From assembly GCF_005938645.2 (NCBI RefSeq), contig NZ_CP042171.1:2108001-2172000 (forward strand): a stretch of DNA of 64,000 bases, given 5' to 3'. The DNA is from Pedobacter sp. KBS0701. GTDB lineage: Bacteria; Bacteroidota; Bacteroidia; Sphingobacteriales; Sphingobacteriaceae. Position numbers and translations under genes: made by a program. This document shows, piece after piece, positions 56,495-64,000 of the stretch (position 1 is the stretch's first letter; the number at the start of each line of letters is the position of its first letter). The notes beneath the pieces are model-generated. The model saw only the letters and a list, made by a program, of their open reading frames with translations. It ran no database searches and was not told the origin of the DNA.

Positions 56495-57604
56495 TTATGG
56501 CATAACAGTTACCCTCCTTCCTTCTATTTTAAAATGAATACTTCCGGTATATTCCAACATCCTGAGCACTTTTGCTGCTTCATCAAATCGGGATACTGAT
56601 CCCGTAAAGCGCTGGTCAACGAAATTCTTGCTATAGTTAACATCAATATTATACCAACGGGATAATTTTCGCATAATGCTCTTTATATCTTCGTTAGTAA
56701 ACTGGAAATATCCCTGTTTCCACGCTATCGCCTCTTCCAGGTCTGTTTTTTGAACAGTTATTTGGTGGCTTTCTATATTAAACAAGGTTTGTTCTCCGGG
56801 TTTGATTAATACAACATTATTTTCGGTAACCACTTTGACTGATCCTTCCATCAGCGTTGTTTTGGTGAGGGTCTCATTGGGATAACTACTCACATTAAAA
56901 TGTGTTCCCAACACTTCTACCATCTGTCCCTGGCTGATTACCTTAAATGGCTTGTGTTTATTAGCTGCCACTTCAAAGTAGACTTCCCCAACAATTTCCA
57001 CGGTTCGTTCAGCAGCACCAAAAATGTTTGGAAATTTTAATGAAGATTCCGCGTTTAGCCAGGCTCTTGTACCATCGGGAAGCTCAATCTGATATTGGCC
57101 ACCACGAGGTGTTCTTAAGGTATTATAGCTGACTTCGGGACCAGAAGATAACGCATTGGTGCCATTAAATGTTAATTTGCCACCTCCCAATTGTGCCACC
57201 ATGGCTCCGTTCTTAGCTGTCATTAGCCCGGCTTTTGCATTGGATAATGGTATAACCGTTCCATCTGATAAAAGCAGTTCGGCCTGATTTGTTCCTGGCA
57301 TTATCCTGGAAATGCTGACCGGCTTTTGATTATTGCGTTGTTCATTTGAATGATAGAAGAAAAGGCATATTGCCAGGCAGGCCGCGGCGCTCGTGATCAC
57401 TAACCAATTTAGTCTTCTGGGTGGCTGGCTGGCTTTTCTTAGTTCCTTCCAGATATTGTTGTCCAGTTCCGCGTAGTCTGGGTGGCCGGGATCTTCAGCC
57501 GAAGCTGCCGTAGAATTATACCAGGATTCGACGATAGTACGTTCTTCTGGTGTACAAGTATGGTCAAGGTATTTCCTAATTAACTCTTCTGGTGTGCTAC
57601 TCAT
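56495..57604 (-). CDS. FecR-family anti-sigma factor / transmembrane sensor
   Basis: 369 residues: cytoplasmic N-terminal part, membrane segment WLVITSAAACLAICLFFYHS near residue 75, periplasmic FecR domain (YQIELPDGTRAWLNAESSLK, IVGEVYFEVAANKHKPFKVI, VLGTHFNVSSYPNETL) and C-terminal DUF4974-like domain (DIKSIMRKLSRWYNIDVNYS, QRFTGSVSRFDEA). Links the STN-type SusC to the sigma factor encoded 94 bp upstream. Full length. Confidence 0.92.
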   Translation of the reverse strand: MSSTPEELIRKYLDHTCTPEERTIVESWYNSTAASAEDPGHPDYAELDNNIWKELRKASQPPRRLNWLVITSAAACLAICLFFYHSNEQRNNQKPVSISRIMPGTNQAELLLSDGTVIPLSNAKAGLMTAKNGAMVAQLGGGKLTFNGTNALSSGPEVSYNTLRTPRGGQYQIELPDGTRAWLNAESSLKFPNIFGAAERTVEIVGEVYFEVAANKHKPFKVISQGQMVEVLGTHFNVSSYPNETLTKTTLMEGSVKVVTENNVVLIKPGEQTLFNIESHQITVQKTDLEEAIAWKQGYFQFTNEDIKSIMRKLSRWYNIDVNYSKNFVDQRFTGSVSRFDEAAKVLRMLEYTGSIHFKIEGRRVTVMP

Positions 57605-57698
57605 ATCTATCCGAATGTCGGTGTTATAGGTAGAGTAGGTTAACTAAAACGAAAGTGGTAGCCGAATTTGATTTTTTTTTCTACAGCCAAAAAACCAG

Positions 57699-58268
57699 TT
57701 AAAGACAAATGCTTCCCAGTTTCAGGCGTAGGATCTTAAGTGCGTTATAGATCTGCTTTTTAACGGTCTGGTCTGAGATATCCATTTGCATGCTGATTTG
57801 CTGATAGCTGAAATGAGATTTTCTGCTGAGTTCAAACGCTTCGCGCATTTTTGTAGGAAGCATGGAAATTTCATGCTCGATTATTCTGCTCAGTTCATTT
57901 TCTCTTACCGCATGATCTGTGGTGTATTCACCTTGTTCTATAAAGTCTCCCAACGATTTCAGATGGTCTTTACGCACTTTTCTTTTATCGATTAGATCAA
58001 ATACCTTGTACCTGATCATGCCATATAGATAGGAGCTGAGCGAGGTTTCTATATTTAGCGCTGGTGCCTTATTCCAAAGCGTCAAAAACAAATCCTGTAT
58101 CAGGTCTCTAGCTTCTTCATCATTGGATAACATCCGTCTGGCATGACGAAACAGCATAACCCAGTAACGGCAATATATTTCCTGGTAAGCTGTTTGGTCA
58201 CTGAGTTTCAACAGTTTTATCAACTCACCGTCAACAAGATCTTTATAAGCAGTTGCACGGTATTCCAT
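57699..58268 (-). CDS. ECF-type RNA polymerase sigma factor
   Basis: 189 residues: region 2 (YQEIYCRYWVMLFRHARRML, EARDLIQDLFLTLWNK) and region 4 (MLPTKMREAFELSRKSHFSY, then the helix-turn-helix QQISMQMDISDQTVKKQIYN). Of the Bacteroidota FecI-like group; should activate the downstream FecR-SusCD-lyase operon when the SusC is loaded. The only regulator in this locus. Confidence 0.92.
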   Translation of the reverse strand: MEYRATAYKDLVDGELIKLLKLSDQTAYQEIYCRYWVMLFRHARRMLSNDEEARDLIQDLFLTLWNKAPALNIETSLSSYLYGMIRYKVFDLIDKRKVRKDHLKSLGDFIEQGEYTTDHAVRENELSRIIEHEISMLPTKMREAFELSRKSHFSYQQISMQMDISDQTVKKQIYNALKILRLKLGSICL

Positions 58269-58782
58269 ATTAACTTCAGCTTTTAGGCACGAACAAAGAT
58301 AATTCGGCTATGTTAAGCTATAATTAATAAATGATAGGGGTTTTATTAACTACCGGATTATATTTAATTGAGATATACCTTTGAAAACTGATGGTTTGCG
58401 CAGTTTGGTTGGTTAGCAAATGGACACATCAATCACTGGTTTTCTTGCCGCAGTGCATATCAGCAGTGAAGTTGGCTTTCATGTTGCAAAATTTTTACCA
58501 GTTCAGGCAGGGCAAAACAAAATCGGTGCAATTGATAGTATGAATTGGAAGATGACGAGTTAAAAATCTTAAGTTATGGCGAAAATATTCATCACAGGCC
58601 CGGCCGATGGGCTGGGTTTATTGACAGCAAGGCAGTTGATTTAGGTAGGAAAATTAATCCGTGAATTGTCCTGTAACTGCCCTGATTGTTGTCTTGTAAT
58701 ACCTCAGCCTGCTACGTTTCTTTGTATCATAGAAATTAATGACAGCATAAGCTAAACAGCTTTGTTTAAAACAAAAGGAATT
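58269..58782. other. Spacer with gene fragments upstream of the SDR gene
   Basis: No intact gene. A 47-codon frame at 58420-58563 (MDTSITGFLAAVHISSEVGF...) has no recognised relation and may be a fragment. An SDR remnant lies at 58576-58644. AT-rich DNA at 58290-58400 should contain the promoter of the minus-strand sigma gene, but no clear box was seen. Confidence 0.5.
58576..58644 (+). pseudogene. SDR-family N-terminal remnant (22 codons)
   Basis: Reads MAKIFITGPADGLGLLTARQ and LI, then stops. It has the dinucleotide-binding TGxxxGxG loop of an SDR in the form TGPADGLG and nothing after it. It precedes a full SDR gene by 138 bp but is not its start: the sequences differ, so it is a truncated second SDR. 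Confidence 0.6.
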
Positions 58783-59505
58783 ATGAAAACTGTATTGATT
58801 ACCGGGGCAAACAAAGGAATCGGATTTGAAACTGCCAGGCAACTGGCCCAATTAAACTACTTTGTGTACTTAGGCAGCAGGAACAATAAACGTGGACTTG
58901 AAGCCATTCAAAAGATGAATGATCTCGGCATAACGAATGTAGCAAATATTCAAATTGATGTTGCCGATATAAATTCTGTACGCCAGGCGAGGCAGGAGCT
59001 GGAGGGTAAAATTAGCGCGTTAGACATTTTGATCAACAATGCGGCGACAGGTGGGGTATTACCTCAGGATTTCTCTACCCTTGATTTAAAAAACTTACGG
59101 GAGATTTTCGACACCAACTTTTTCGGTGTTATACAAACCACCCAGGAGTTCCTGCCATTGCTGCGAAAATCGGAGCGATCATCCATTATCAACGTTTCCA
59201 GTGAAGTGGGTTCACTCACCGCGCTGAGCGCACCGGGAGGAAACCCCAGCCGGGATAAATTCCATGCCTATGGTTCTTCTAAAACCGCACTGAACGCATT
59301 CACCGTAATGCTGGCAAACGAACTTCGTAACAGCGGCATCAGCGTTAACAGTGTCACTCCTGGTCATACCGCTACCGACCTTAACCAATTCCAGGGAACC
59401 AGGACGGTAGAACAAGGTGCCATGCCAATTGTTAAACTGGCCACTGGTCTTGAGCATGGAATTACGGCTAAATTCTTTAAAGAAGGGGGCGAGGCCTCCT
59501 GGTAA
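58783..59505 (+). CDS. SDR-family NAD(P)-dependent oxidoreductase
   Basis: 240 residues of the classical type: TGANKGIGFETAR (cofactor loop), NNAATGG (in place of NNAG), NVSSEVGSL with the catalytic serine, and FHAYGSSKTALNAFTVMLAN giving the YxxxK pair. The C-terminal part is as in carbonyl-reductase-like SDRs. Substrate unknown. ATG at 58783 matches the family start MKTVLITGANKGIG; an earlier TTG at 58762 was not used. The AraC gene 136 bp later, same strand, may regulate it or react to the same compound. Confidence 0.88.
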   Translation: MKTVLITGANKGIGFETARQLAQLNYFVYLGSRNNKRGLEAIQKMNDLGITNVANIQIDVADINSVRQARQELEGKISALDILINNAATGGVLPQDFSTLDLKNLREIFDTNFFGVIQTTQEFLPLLRKSERSSIINVSSEVGSLTALSAPGGNPSRDKFHAYGSSKTALNAFTVMLANELRNSGISVNSVTPGHTATDLNQFQGTRTVEQGAMPIVKLATGLEHGITAKFFKEGGEASW

Positions 59506-59641
59506 TTCACCAACAAGGAACTACAAGCATGATATCACAGTGGTTTGCCTGATCAAGCTTCCTAAAGTACAGGTGGCAAAGATTGCTCATTCAAATGCAG
59601 ATAAACTTCTGAATTTAAAGATATAAAGTAATTTTGTATTA

Positions 59642-60493
59642 ATGAAGAGCATTCCAGTAGATCAGTTGCAAAATAAGACCAATACAGGTCTTCAGGTCAT
59701 CGCTTTTAAAGCTGATGACAAACCGCATCAAAACCAGATTTATGATGTTCACAGGGATGATCATTATATATTTTTCATTCTAAAAAAAGGTTCAGGAAAA
59801 CTCAGGGTTGAATTTCAGGACATCACCGTTCCTGCCGGGCACATTTACTATGTATTGCCTTCACAAATTCATACCAAAGTACAGGGCGACCAGGCCGAAG
59901 GCTGGTTCCTTGCTGTAGACACTTCATTAATTGCGGGCAGCTTAAGAGATGTTTTTGAGAACAGGCTGAATCTCCAGTTACCCGGTAAATTATCCAAATA
60001 CGAATTAACCCAATACGAAACCCTGCTTGGCCTTCTGCATAATGAGTTTACCCAGCGGCAAGGTAATCCATATTACCTGCCGATTATCCACGCCCTTGTC
60101 CAATCGTTTTTGGGAATGGCCGCCAGTAGCTATAATTCTTCAGACACCATAGCAAATAAACATACCCGCTCAGCGGAAATCGCCCGGAAGTTCAAAAATC
60201 TACTTTCAATAAATATAAAGGCCATAAAAAATCCATCTGCTTATGCTTCAATGCTTAATATATCAACAGGTCACCTAAATGAGGCGATAAAGGGTGTTAC
60301 AGGTTCAACGGTAAGCTATTGGATACAGCAGGAAGTGTGCACTGAAGCTAAATGTTTATTGTATCACAGCGACGCGGATGTGAAAGAGATTGCTCATGAA
60401 TTAGGATTTAATGATTACGCTTATTTCATTCGCGCTTTCAGAAAAGTGTGCGGAATCTCTCCTTTAAAATTCAGATCGCTTAACCGGAAGTAA
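59642..60493 (+). CDS. AraC-family transcriptional regulator
   Basis: 283 residues: an N-terminal cupin-like sensor (DDHYIFFILKKGSGKLRVEF, VPAGHIYYVLPSQIHTKV) and a C-terminal double helix-turn-helix (YASMLNISTGHLNEAIKGVT, EIAHELGFNDYAYFIRAFRK followed by CGISPLKFR). Bacteroidota members of this type often control neighbouring oxidoreductase genes. Likely target: the SDR just upstream or a divergent gene elsewhere. No operator was recognised. Confidence 0.9.
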   Translation: MKSIPVDQLQNKTNTGLQVIAFKADDKPHQNQIYDVHRDDHYIFFILKKGSGKLRVEFQDITVPAGHIYYVLPSQIHTKVQGDQAEGWFLAVDTSLIAGSLRDVFENRLNLQLPGKLSKYELTQYETLLGLLHNEFTQRQGNPYYLPIIHALVQSFLGMAASSYNSSDTIANKHTRSAEIARKFKNLLSINIKAIKNPSAYASMLNISTGHLNEAIKGVTGSTVSYWIQQEVCTEAKCLLYHSDADVKEIAHELGFNDYAYFIRAFRKVCGISPLKFRSLNRK

Positions 60494-60689
60494 AAAACCG
60501 GCACTTGCAGTTAGGGAGTCTGTTGTCATTTAAGAGAAACCATTTTAGGCTTATTTTTAAATTCTGCTACCATTTGCCATCTAAATACTGGTATGTTATT
60601 TATAACATATTTATATATACAGTTAACAAGCATTATATTCCATCTGAATATCACTTTCTATAATATAAAATTCCAGTGTGTAATTAAAG

Positions 60690-60776
60690 ATGAACAAAGG
60701 CCTTTTATTGGTAGTTATAATTTTTTTATTTGCTTGTAGGAACGATAGAGGCAATCAGAAAGTTGGCAAGGTATAA
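60690..60776 (+). pseudogene. Truncated lipoprotein start (28 codons)
   Basis: MNKGLLLVVIIFLFACRNDR and a few residues more, then a stop. The lipobox LFAC with C16 is complete but there is no mature protein. It sits in the 417-bp spacer between the AraC gene and the serine hydrolase; the rest of that spacer shows nothing else. Either a decayed lipoprotein gene or, less likely, a real micro-lipopeptide. Confidence 0.45.
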
Positions 60777-60910
60777 CCAAAAAAGGGGTTGAAGTGTTAA
60801 ATTGAACTTTTGTGCTTCTATCAAAATTTGTATATTTACTGAACTAAAGGCATCAAATCCCGCCCTTCGGCAATAACTGCCAAGTTACAGGCAATTCTAC
60901 AGAACATGCT

Positions 60911-62011
60911 ATGAGAAAAACATTCTTACTGATTACAATTGGGCTTTTATCATTTAATCTCACATTTGGTCAGTCTGCGCAATACAAGCAACTTGACAGC
61001 TTATTTAACGCGCTTTTTAAGCAGAAAATGTTTAATGGAAATGTGCTGATTGCAGACAAAGGGAAAATGATATTTGAAAAAAGTTATGGTCTTGCTAATG
61101 AGAAAACCGGACAAAAACTTAATAACCAAACCATATTTGAGTTGGCATCTGTTTCCAAACAATTTACGGCGATGGGAATTGTTTTGTTAGAAAAACAAGG
61201 AAAACTGAACTATGATGACAAAATTTCGAAATACATTCCCGAATTAGCTTTTTACGGAAATATCAGCATCAGAAATTTACTTAATCACACTGGCGGGCTT
61301 CCTGACTATATGGAGATTTTTGAAGAAAAGTGGGATAAAACAAAATTTGCTACCAATCAGGATATTGTAGATGTCTTCGCGAAATACAGACCAAAAGTTA
61401 TTTTTCAACCAGGCGAAAAATACCAGTACAGCGATACAGGTTATACTTTGTTAGCGTTGATAATAGAAAAAGTATCAGATAAGACATTTGGACAGTTTTT
61501 GAGTGAAAACATATTTCAACCCTTAAAAATGAGAAATACGTTTGTCTATAGAAGTAGATTTGAACCAAAACAAATAAAGAATTATGCTCTTGGTTATGTT
61601 ACAGATAGCTTAGGACACAAAGTACTTCCAGATAGTTTTGGAAAAGAGTTTTACACGTATTACCTAGATGGAATAGTAGGTGACGGAACCGTAAACGCTA
61701 CAGCAGATGATCTGTTAAAATGGGACAGAGCACTTTATACCAATAAATTGGTAGATGCAAAAGATAAAGAACTTATATTTAATTCTGCAAAAACCAGCGA
61801 TGGAAAAGAAACCAATTATGGATTTGGTTGGTTCGTAGGGAATTCGAAAAAATATGGCAAAATTGTCTATCATACCGGAGGTTGGCCAGGGTATTCCACT
61901 TATATAGAAAGGCATTTAGATAATGATAAAACGATAATAATCCTGCAAAATCATTCGGAAGCAAAAATAAATTCATTTCTGCAAAAAGTAAGAACGATAT
62001 TGTATAATTAA
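60911..62011 (+). CDS. Serine beta-lactamase-like hydrolase (class C / CubicO family)
   Basis: 366 residues with signal peptide LLITIGLLSFNLTFGQ. The SxxK motif is SVSK at residues 80-83 (FELASVSKQFTAMG), the second-motif tyrosine is in YQYSDTGYTLL (Y-S-D instead of Y-x-N), and HTGGWPGYS near residue 320 is the third motif. Members of this family are D-amino-acid peptidases or esterases as often as beta-lactamases, so an antibiotic-resistance role should not be assumed. The gene stands alone. Confidence 0.85.
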   Translation: MRKTFLLITIGLLSFNLTFGQSAQYKQLDSLFNALFKQKMFNGNVLIADKGKMIFEKSYGLANEKTGQKLNNQTIFELASVSKQFTAMGIVLLEKQGKLNYDDKISKYIPELAFYGNISIRNLLNHTGGLPDYMEIFEEKWDKTKFATNQDIVDVFAKYRPKVIFQPGEKYQYSDTGYTLLALIIEKVSDKTFGQFLSENIFQPLKMRNTFVYRSRFEPKQIKNYALGYVTDSLGHKVLPDSFGKEFYTYYLDGIVGDGTVNATADDLLKWDRALYTNKLVDAKDKELIFNSAKTSDGKETNYGFGWFVGNSKKYGKIVYHTGGWPGYSTYIERHLDNDKTIIILQNHSEAKINSFLQKVRTILYN

Positions 62012-62613
62012 TCATAAAAAAAGAAAATGTATACTTTTTAAGGGAAGACCAGGATCGTTGCCTCATCTAACTTTTAGCTTTTAACCATTTCAAATACCCG
62101 GTATTTCTTTAGGTACCTGAAAAATTCTAAAATTTTAGAAGGTACAATTTCACCTTTCTTACCAGAGCCTTAATTCCGCGTTTGTAAAAAACAAGATCCC
62201 GTTTGCCCTTTAATTTTGATCATTCCATTCCTGACAGCCATAATTTTAGTATATTAGGATAATCAAAAGGATGATCACCCAACTCAATCCGTCTTATTAA
62301 AAATCTCCAAAAAAAATATTCCAAATTCCACCTTCACGCCACATTTACCCCAAGTTTAGGCCACCTTCCGGCCAGGCTTGCGTGGTACTTACTTGCACAC
62401 TACTTCAACCTTACTTCGGTTGAGTTGTAGCCCTGGTGTAGGTCAGGTAGGTCAAAGATTTACCTCGCTTTAAATTGGCAGGTTAACAATAGCTCAAAAA
62501 CAGATAAGGAGAAAGTTAGCCAAAGGTATTGTTGGTGTATAGCTGTGTCGGAGAAGCCCGGGTAAAAAGGGCAATAAACGGCTATTCGGGATTTTAGCAT
62601 AGTAATCCTTTTT

Positions 62614-62649
62614 AAATAAAAAAATCCTGCAATGAGCGTTGGAGGATTT
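62614..62649 (-). terminator. Minus-strand terminator-like hairpin
   Basis: Read on the minus strand: aaatcctccaa, loop, ttgcaggattt with one C-C mismatch, then ttttattt. A good intrinsic terminator without any intact gene in front of it. The upstream sequence ggtgcaaatcccagcgggta resembles the T-arm end of a tRNA, but no cloverleaf can be built. Confidence 0.5.
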
Positions 62650-62811
62650 CTGTGATACCCGCTGGGATTTGCACCTTGATTAAATATCAGCGATTATTCA
62701 TTATCTAGGAGATTTTGGATTTGATAATCACCGAATGACTCACCTTTTACTTGTATCTTTTAGTTGCAATTGCTATATTTTAAATATACTAAAATTAAGT
62801 TTAAATTCAAT

Positions 62812-63012
62812 TTAAGATTTCTCAATGAATTCCTTCCAAGACAGCAACAACGCCTCTAAGTATGCAATAGGCACTATTTTGTTTTCATCAAAGTATATGT
62901 AATCTTCCCCTAACTAGCTACGTTCAAAACTAAAGAATTCCAATTCATATTGCTGTTATTATCTTGCTGTAATGTGGGAAACTGGGGCTTGTTCAGCGTT
63001 GGGAGTTTTCAT
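62812..63012 (-). pseudogene. Small gene with three in-frame stops
   Basis: From ATG 63012 to TAA 62812-62814 there are exactly 67 codons in one frame: MKTPNAEQAPVSHITAR, two stops, QQYELEFFSFERS, one stop, LGEDYIYFDENKIVPIAYLE and a short rest ending FIEKS. The last part is strongly coding-like. Either a decayed gene of about 66 residues or, less likely, sequencing noise. The family was not recognised; the size and acidic, aromatic nature recall immunity-type or phage accessory proteins (inference). Confidence 0.5.
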
Positions 63013-63086
63013 ATATCAATAAGAATTCTACAGGTGTCAGATATTCCTAAATTTATAAAATACTACATTTATTTATGTAGCTGTTC

Positions 63087-63188
63087 TTAGGGAAGATTAC
63101 TTTTTATGGTTTCTGTCGGTCTCTTTTTTTGTCCAAACACTACGGCCGTATAAAAAGTTAAAAGGATAAGTAAAAAGATTTTATTCAT
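63087..63188 (-). pseudogene. Truncated secreted-protein start (33 codons)
   Basis: MNKIFLLILLTFYTAVVFGQ is a complete signal peptide with cleavage after FGQ, followed by only KKRPTETIKSNLP and a stop. No homologous continuation was found in other frames downstream. Probably the remains of a longer exported protein. Confidence 0.5.
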
Positions 63189-63525
63189 ATTACAGAATAA
63201 ATGGCATAAATCAGGCGTATTTTTTTGGAAAAATACAGGTTTCAATTGGACTGAGAAAATTGATTGAAAAATACTTTTTCAAGACTGAATAGCGTCAGTT
63301 GATCCGCTGATTTTGTTCTAGTTAAACATTTTGTTAACAAAAACGACTTGAGCGGTTGCAATAGATCGGTCACACTTGAAATAATATCAAGAAAAATATC
63401 AGTATATTGGATGTGAGAAGACTAAAGCTATTGCTATAGCCTATAAAAAAGCCGTCCCTGCAATAAGTCATTATATATAGAAAATGTACTATCCTGTATA
63501 GCAGATTTGATAGATTTTTATAAAA

Positions 63526-63553
63526 ACAATAAATATGAATAATTATTTATTGT
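63526..63553 (+). promoter_or_regulatory. Inverted repeat upstream of the small secreted-peptide gene
   Basis: Perfect 10-bp arms acaataaata (63526-63535) and tatttattgt (63544-63553) around 8 bp, 21 bp ahead of the start at 63575. It may be an operator or a 5'-UTR hairpin. The position fits repression of the peptide gene. Confidence 0.4.
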
Positions 63554-63574
63554 TAACCTCAAAATAAAAAAAAA

Positions 63575-63787
63575 ATGAAAAAAGTGTTATTAACCACCGT
63601 ATTGTTTTTCTCTATCATGGCAGCGTCTTTCGCTAAAACAAGGTACACTTTTCACACCACTTGTGGTACTACTGTACAAATCATCAGTGATCAAAATTGG
63701 AGTGATGCTACACTAACTTCAATGATGAATGGGATCAATGAGGCTGACTGTAATGAAACTCCAGGCTCGGTAGAGATTATCCGTTAA
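63575..63787 (+). CDS. Small secreted two-cysteine peptide (70 aa)
   Basis: Signal peptide MKKVLLTTVLFFSIMAASFA followed by a mature region of about 49 residues starting near TRYTFHTTCGTTVQIISD and ending EADCNETPGSVEIIR. The two cysteines (29 and 59) could form one disulfide. No family is recognised; the mature part has alternating strand-forming segments (TVQIIS, SVEIIR). It has its own inverted repeat and a strong terminator, and a second secreted-protein gene follows, so it is a real, probably single-gene unit. Function unknown; a secreted factor, toxin-like or RiPP-like peptide is a guess only. Confidence 0.75.
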   Translation: MKKVLLTTVLFFSIMAASFAKTRYTFHTTCGTTVQIISDQNWSDATLTSMMNGINEADCNETPGSVEIIR

Positions 63788-63797
63788 TTTACCCATG

Positions 63798-63842
63798 TTT
63801 CTTCGTGGCTTCAAGGCCATGAAGAAATTTTATTTTTTTTTA
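63798..63842 (+). terminator. Rho-independent terminator after the small peptide gene
   Basis: Stem tttcttcgtggc (63798-63809) pairs with gccatgaagaaa (63816-63827), one wobble pair, followed by ttttattttttttttaaa. Ten bases after the peptide stop, so the peptide is transcribed alone. Confidence 0.85.
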
Positions 63843-63897
63843 AATCTAAGAGGGTAACTATTTGAGGTGCTGGTTATTCCGAAAAAAATAAATACCG

Positions 63898-64000
63898 ATG
63901 TTAAAATCATTTTTTCTTGGCTTGATAATTCTCTTAACGGCTCAAATATCTTTTGCACAGTCTAAAGATAATGATCGGTTTGAATGGAGCGCCCAATATA
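63898..64000 (+). CDS. Secreted protein, N-terminal part (3' end outside window)
   Basis: Begins MLKSFFLGLIILLTAQISFA with cleavage after the following Q; mature start QSKDNDRFEWSAQY runs into the window end. Only 34 residues are visible, too few for a family call. It follows the small secreted peptide with a terminator between, so it is probably expressed separately but could be functionally related. Confidence 0.65.
   Translation, partial: MLKSFFLGLIILLTAQISFAQSKDNDRFEWSAQY

Larger units (their letters stand above)
62012..63574. other. 1.5-kb non-genic region with decayed fragments
   Basis: No intact gene. Contents seen: a perfect 16-bp palindrome ttctaaaattttagaa (62125-62140); a 36-codon minus-strand frame around 62240-62335 ending DYPNILKLWLSGME; a GC-richer block 62335-62480 with an cttcaaccttacttcggttg-type hairpin; a minus-strand terminator (62614-62649); a broken small gene (62812-63012); and a truncated secreted-protein start (63087-63188). 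The stretch looks like a former accessory region in decay. Confidence 0.55.

Noticed and set aside
60911..62011. Reading the serine hydrolase as an antibiotic-resistance beta-lactamase
   Set aside because: The family is mostly peptidases and esterases, and the second motif is Y-S-D rather than Y-x-N; resistance is not supported.
62640..62720. Possible complete tRNA
   Set aside because: Only a T-arm-like piece is present; no matching 5' acceptor strand, D-arm or anticodon arm can be drawn upstream.
1..64000. CRISPR arrays, rRNA genes, phage modules, restriction or abortive-infection systems
   Set aside because: No regularly spaced repeats, no rRNA sequence and no recognisable defence or phage proteins were found on either strand.

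Overview
The window looks like a chromosomal segment of a member of the Bacteroidota, most likely Sphingobacteriaceae close to Pedobacter. This rests on three SusC/SusD pairs, two ECF sigma/FecR pairs feeding STN-type SusC receptors, Bacteroidota-style families (DUF5703, DUF5017, FAD-oxidoreductase with a golvesin-like tail), AT-rich intergenic DNA without Shine-Dalgarno sites, and many short palindromic intergenic repeats. No rRNA, complete tRNA, CRISPR array, phage module or transposase gene was seen.

Layout. 1-5.2 kb: end of a carbohydrate-catabolic cluster (sialate O-acetylesterase end, DUF5703 glycosidase-like protein, SDR of the L-fucose dehydrogenase type, zinc-dependent dehydrogenase). 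5.2-5.9 kb: palindromic repeat split by a 371-bp MITE-like element with perfect ends and an 8-bp target duplication. 5.9-10.2 kb: L-arabinose operon araB-araD-araA on the minus strand, with a terminator and a possible operator. 10.7-14.0 kb: unrecognised lipoproteins and secreted proteins. 14.2-23.0 kb: sigma factor, FecR, SusC, SusD and a secreted FAD-dependent oxidoreductase, with no polysaccharide hydrolase. 23.2-30.7 kb: aspartyl protease, broken GNAT gene, lone TerD, VOC protein, paired lipoproteins, broken VOC gene, ABC exporter.

31.1-45.7 kb: a LacI-regulated alpha-glucoside locus: regulator with operator palindromes, small secreted protein, MFS sugar carrier, GH100-like glycosidase, PfkB sugar kinase, SusC/SusD without STN domain, GH65 enzyme, and a convergent GH37 trehalase. 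Fitting substrates are trehalose and possibly sucrose. A second MITE copy, inverted relative to the first, lies between GH65 and trehalase, and an imperfect 62-bp direct repeat flanks most of the locus. 46.1-58.3 kb: a minus-strand polysaccharide utilisation locus: sigma, FecR, SusC, SusD, DUF5017 lipoprotein, metallophosphoesterase, heparinase II/III-like lyase, acetylesterase. An acetylated acidic polysaccharide is the best guess for its substrate.

58.3-64.0 kb: SDR, AraC regulator, serine beta-lactamase-like hydrolase, then 1.5 kb of decayed DNA with several gene remnants, followed by a 70-residue secreted two-cysteine peptide with its own inverted repeat and terminator, and the start of another secreted protein cut by the window end. 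The regulatory logic is consistent: the two SusC proteins with an STN domain sit behind sigma/FecR pairs, and the one without sits behind LacI. The least explained items are the FAD-oxidoreductase SusCD operon, the metallophosphoesterase-lyase locus, the MITE family, a repeat-derived signal peptide and the small secreted peptide.
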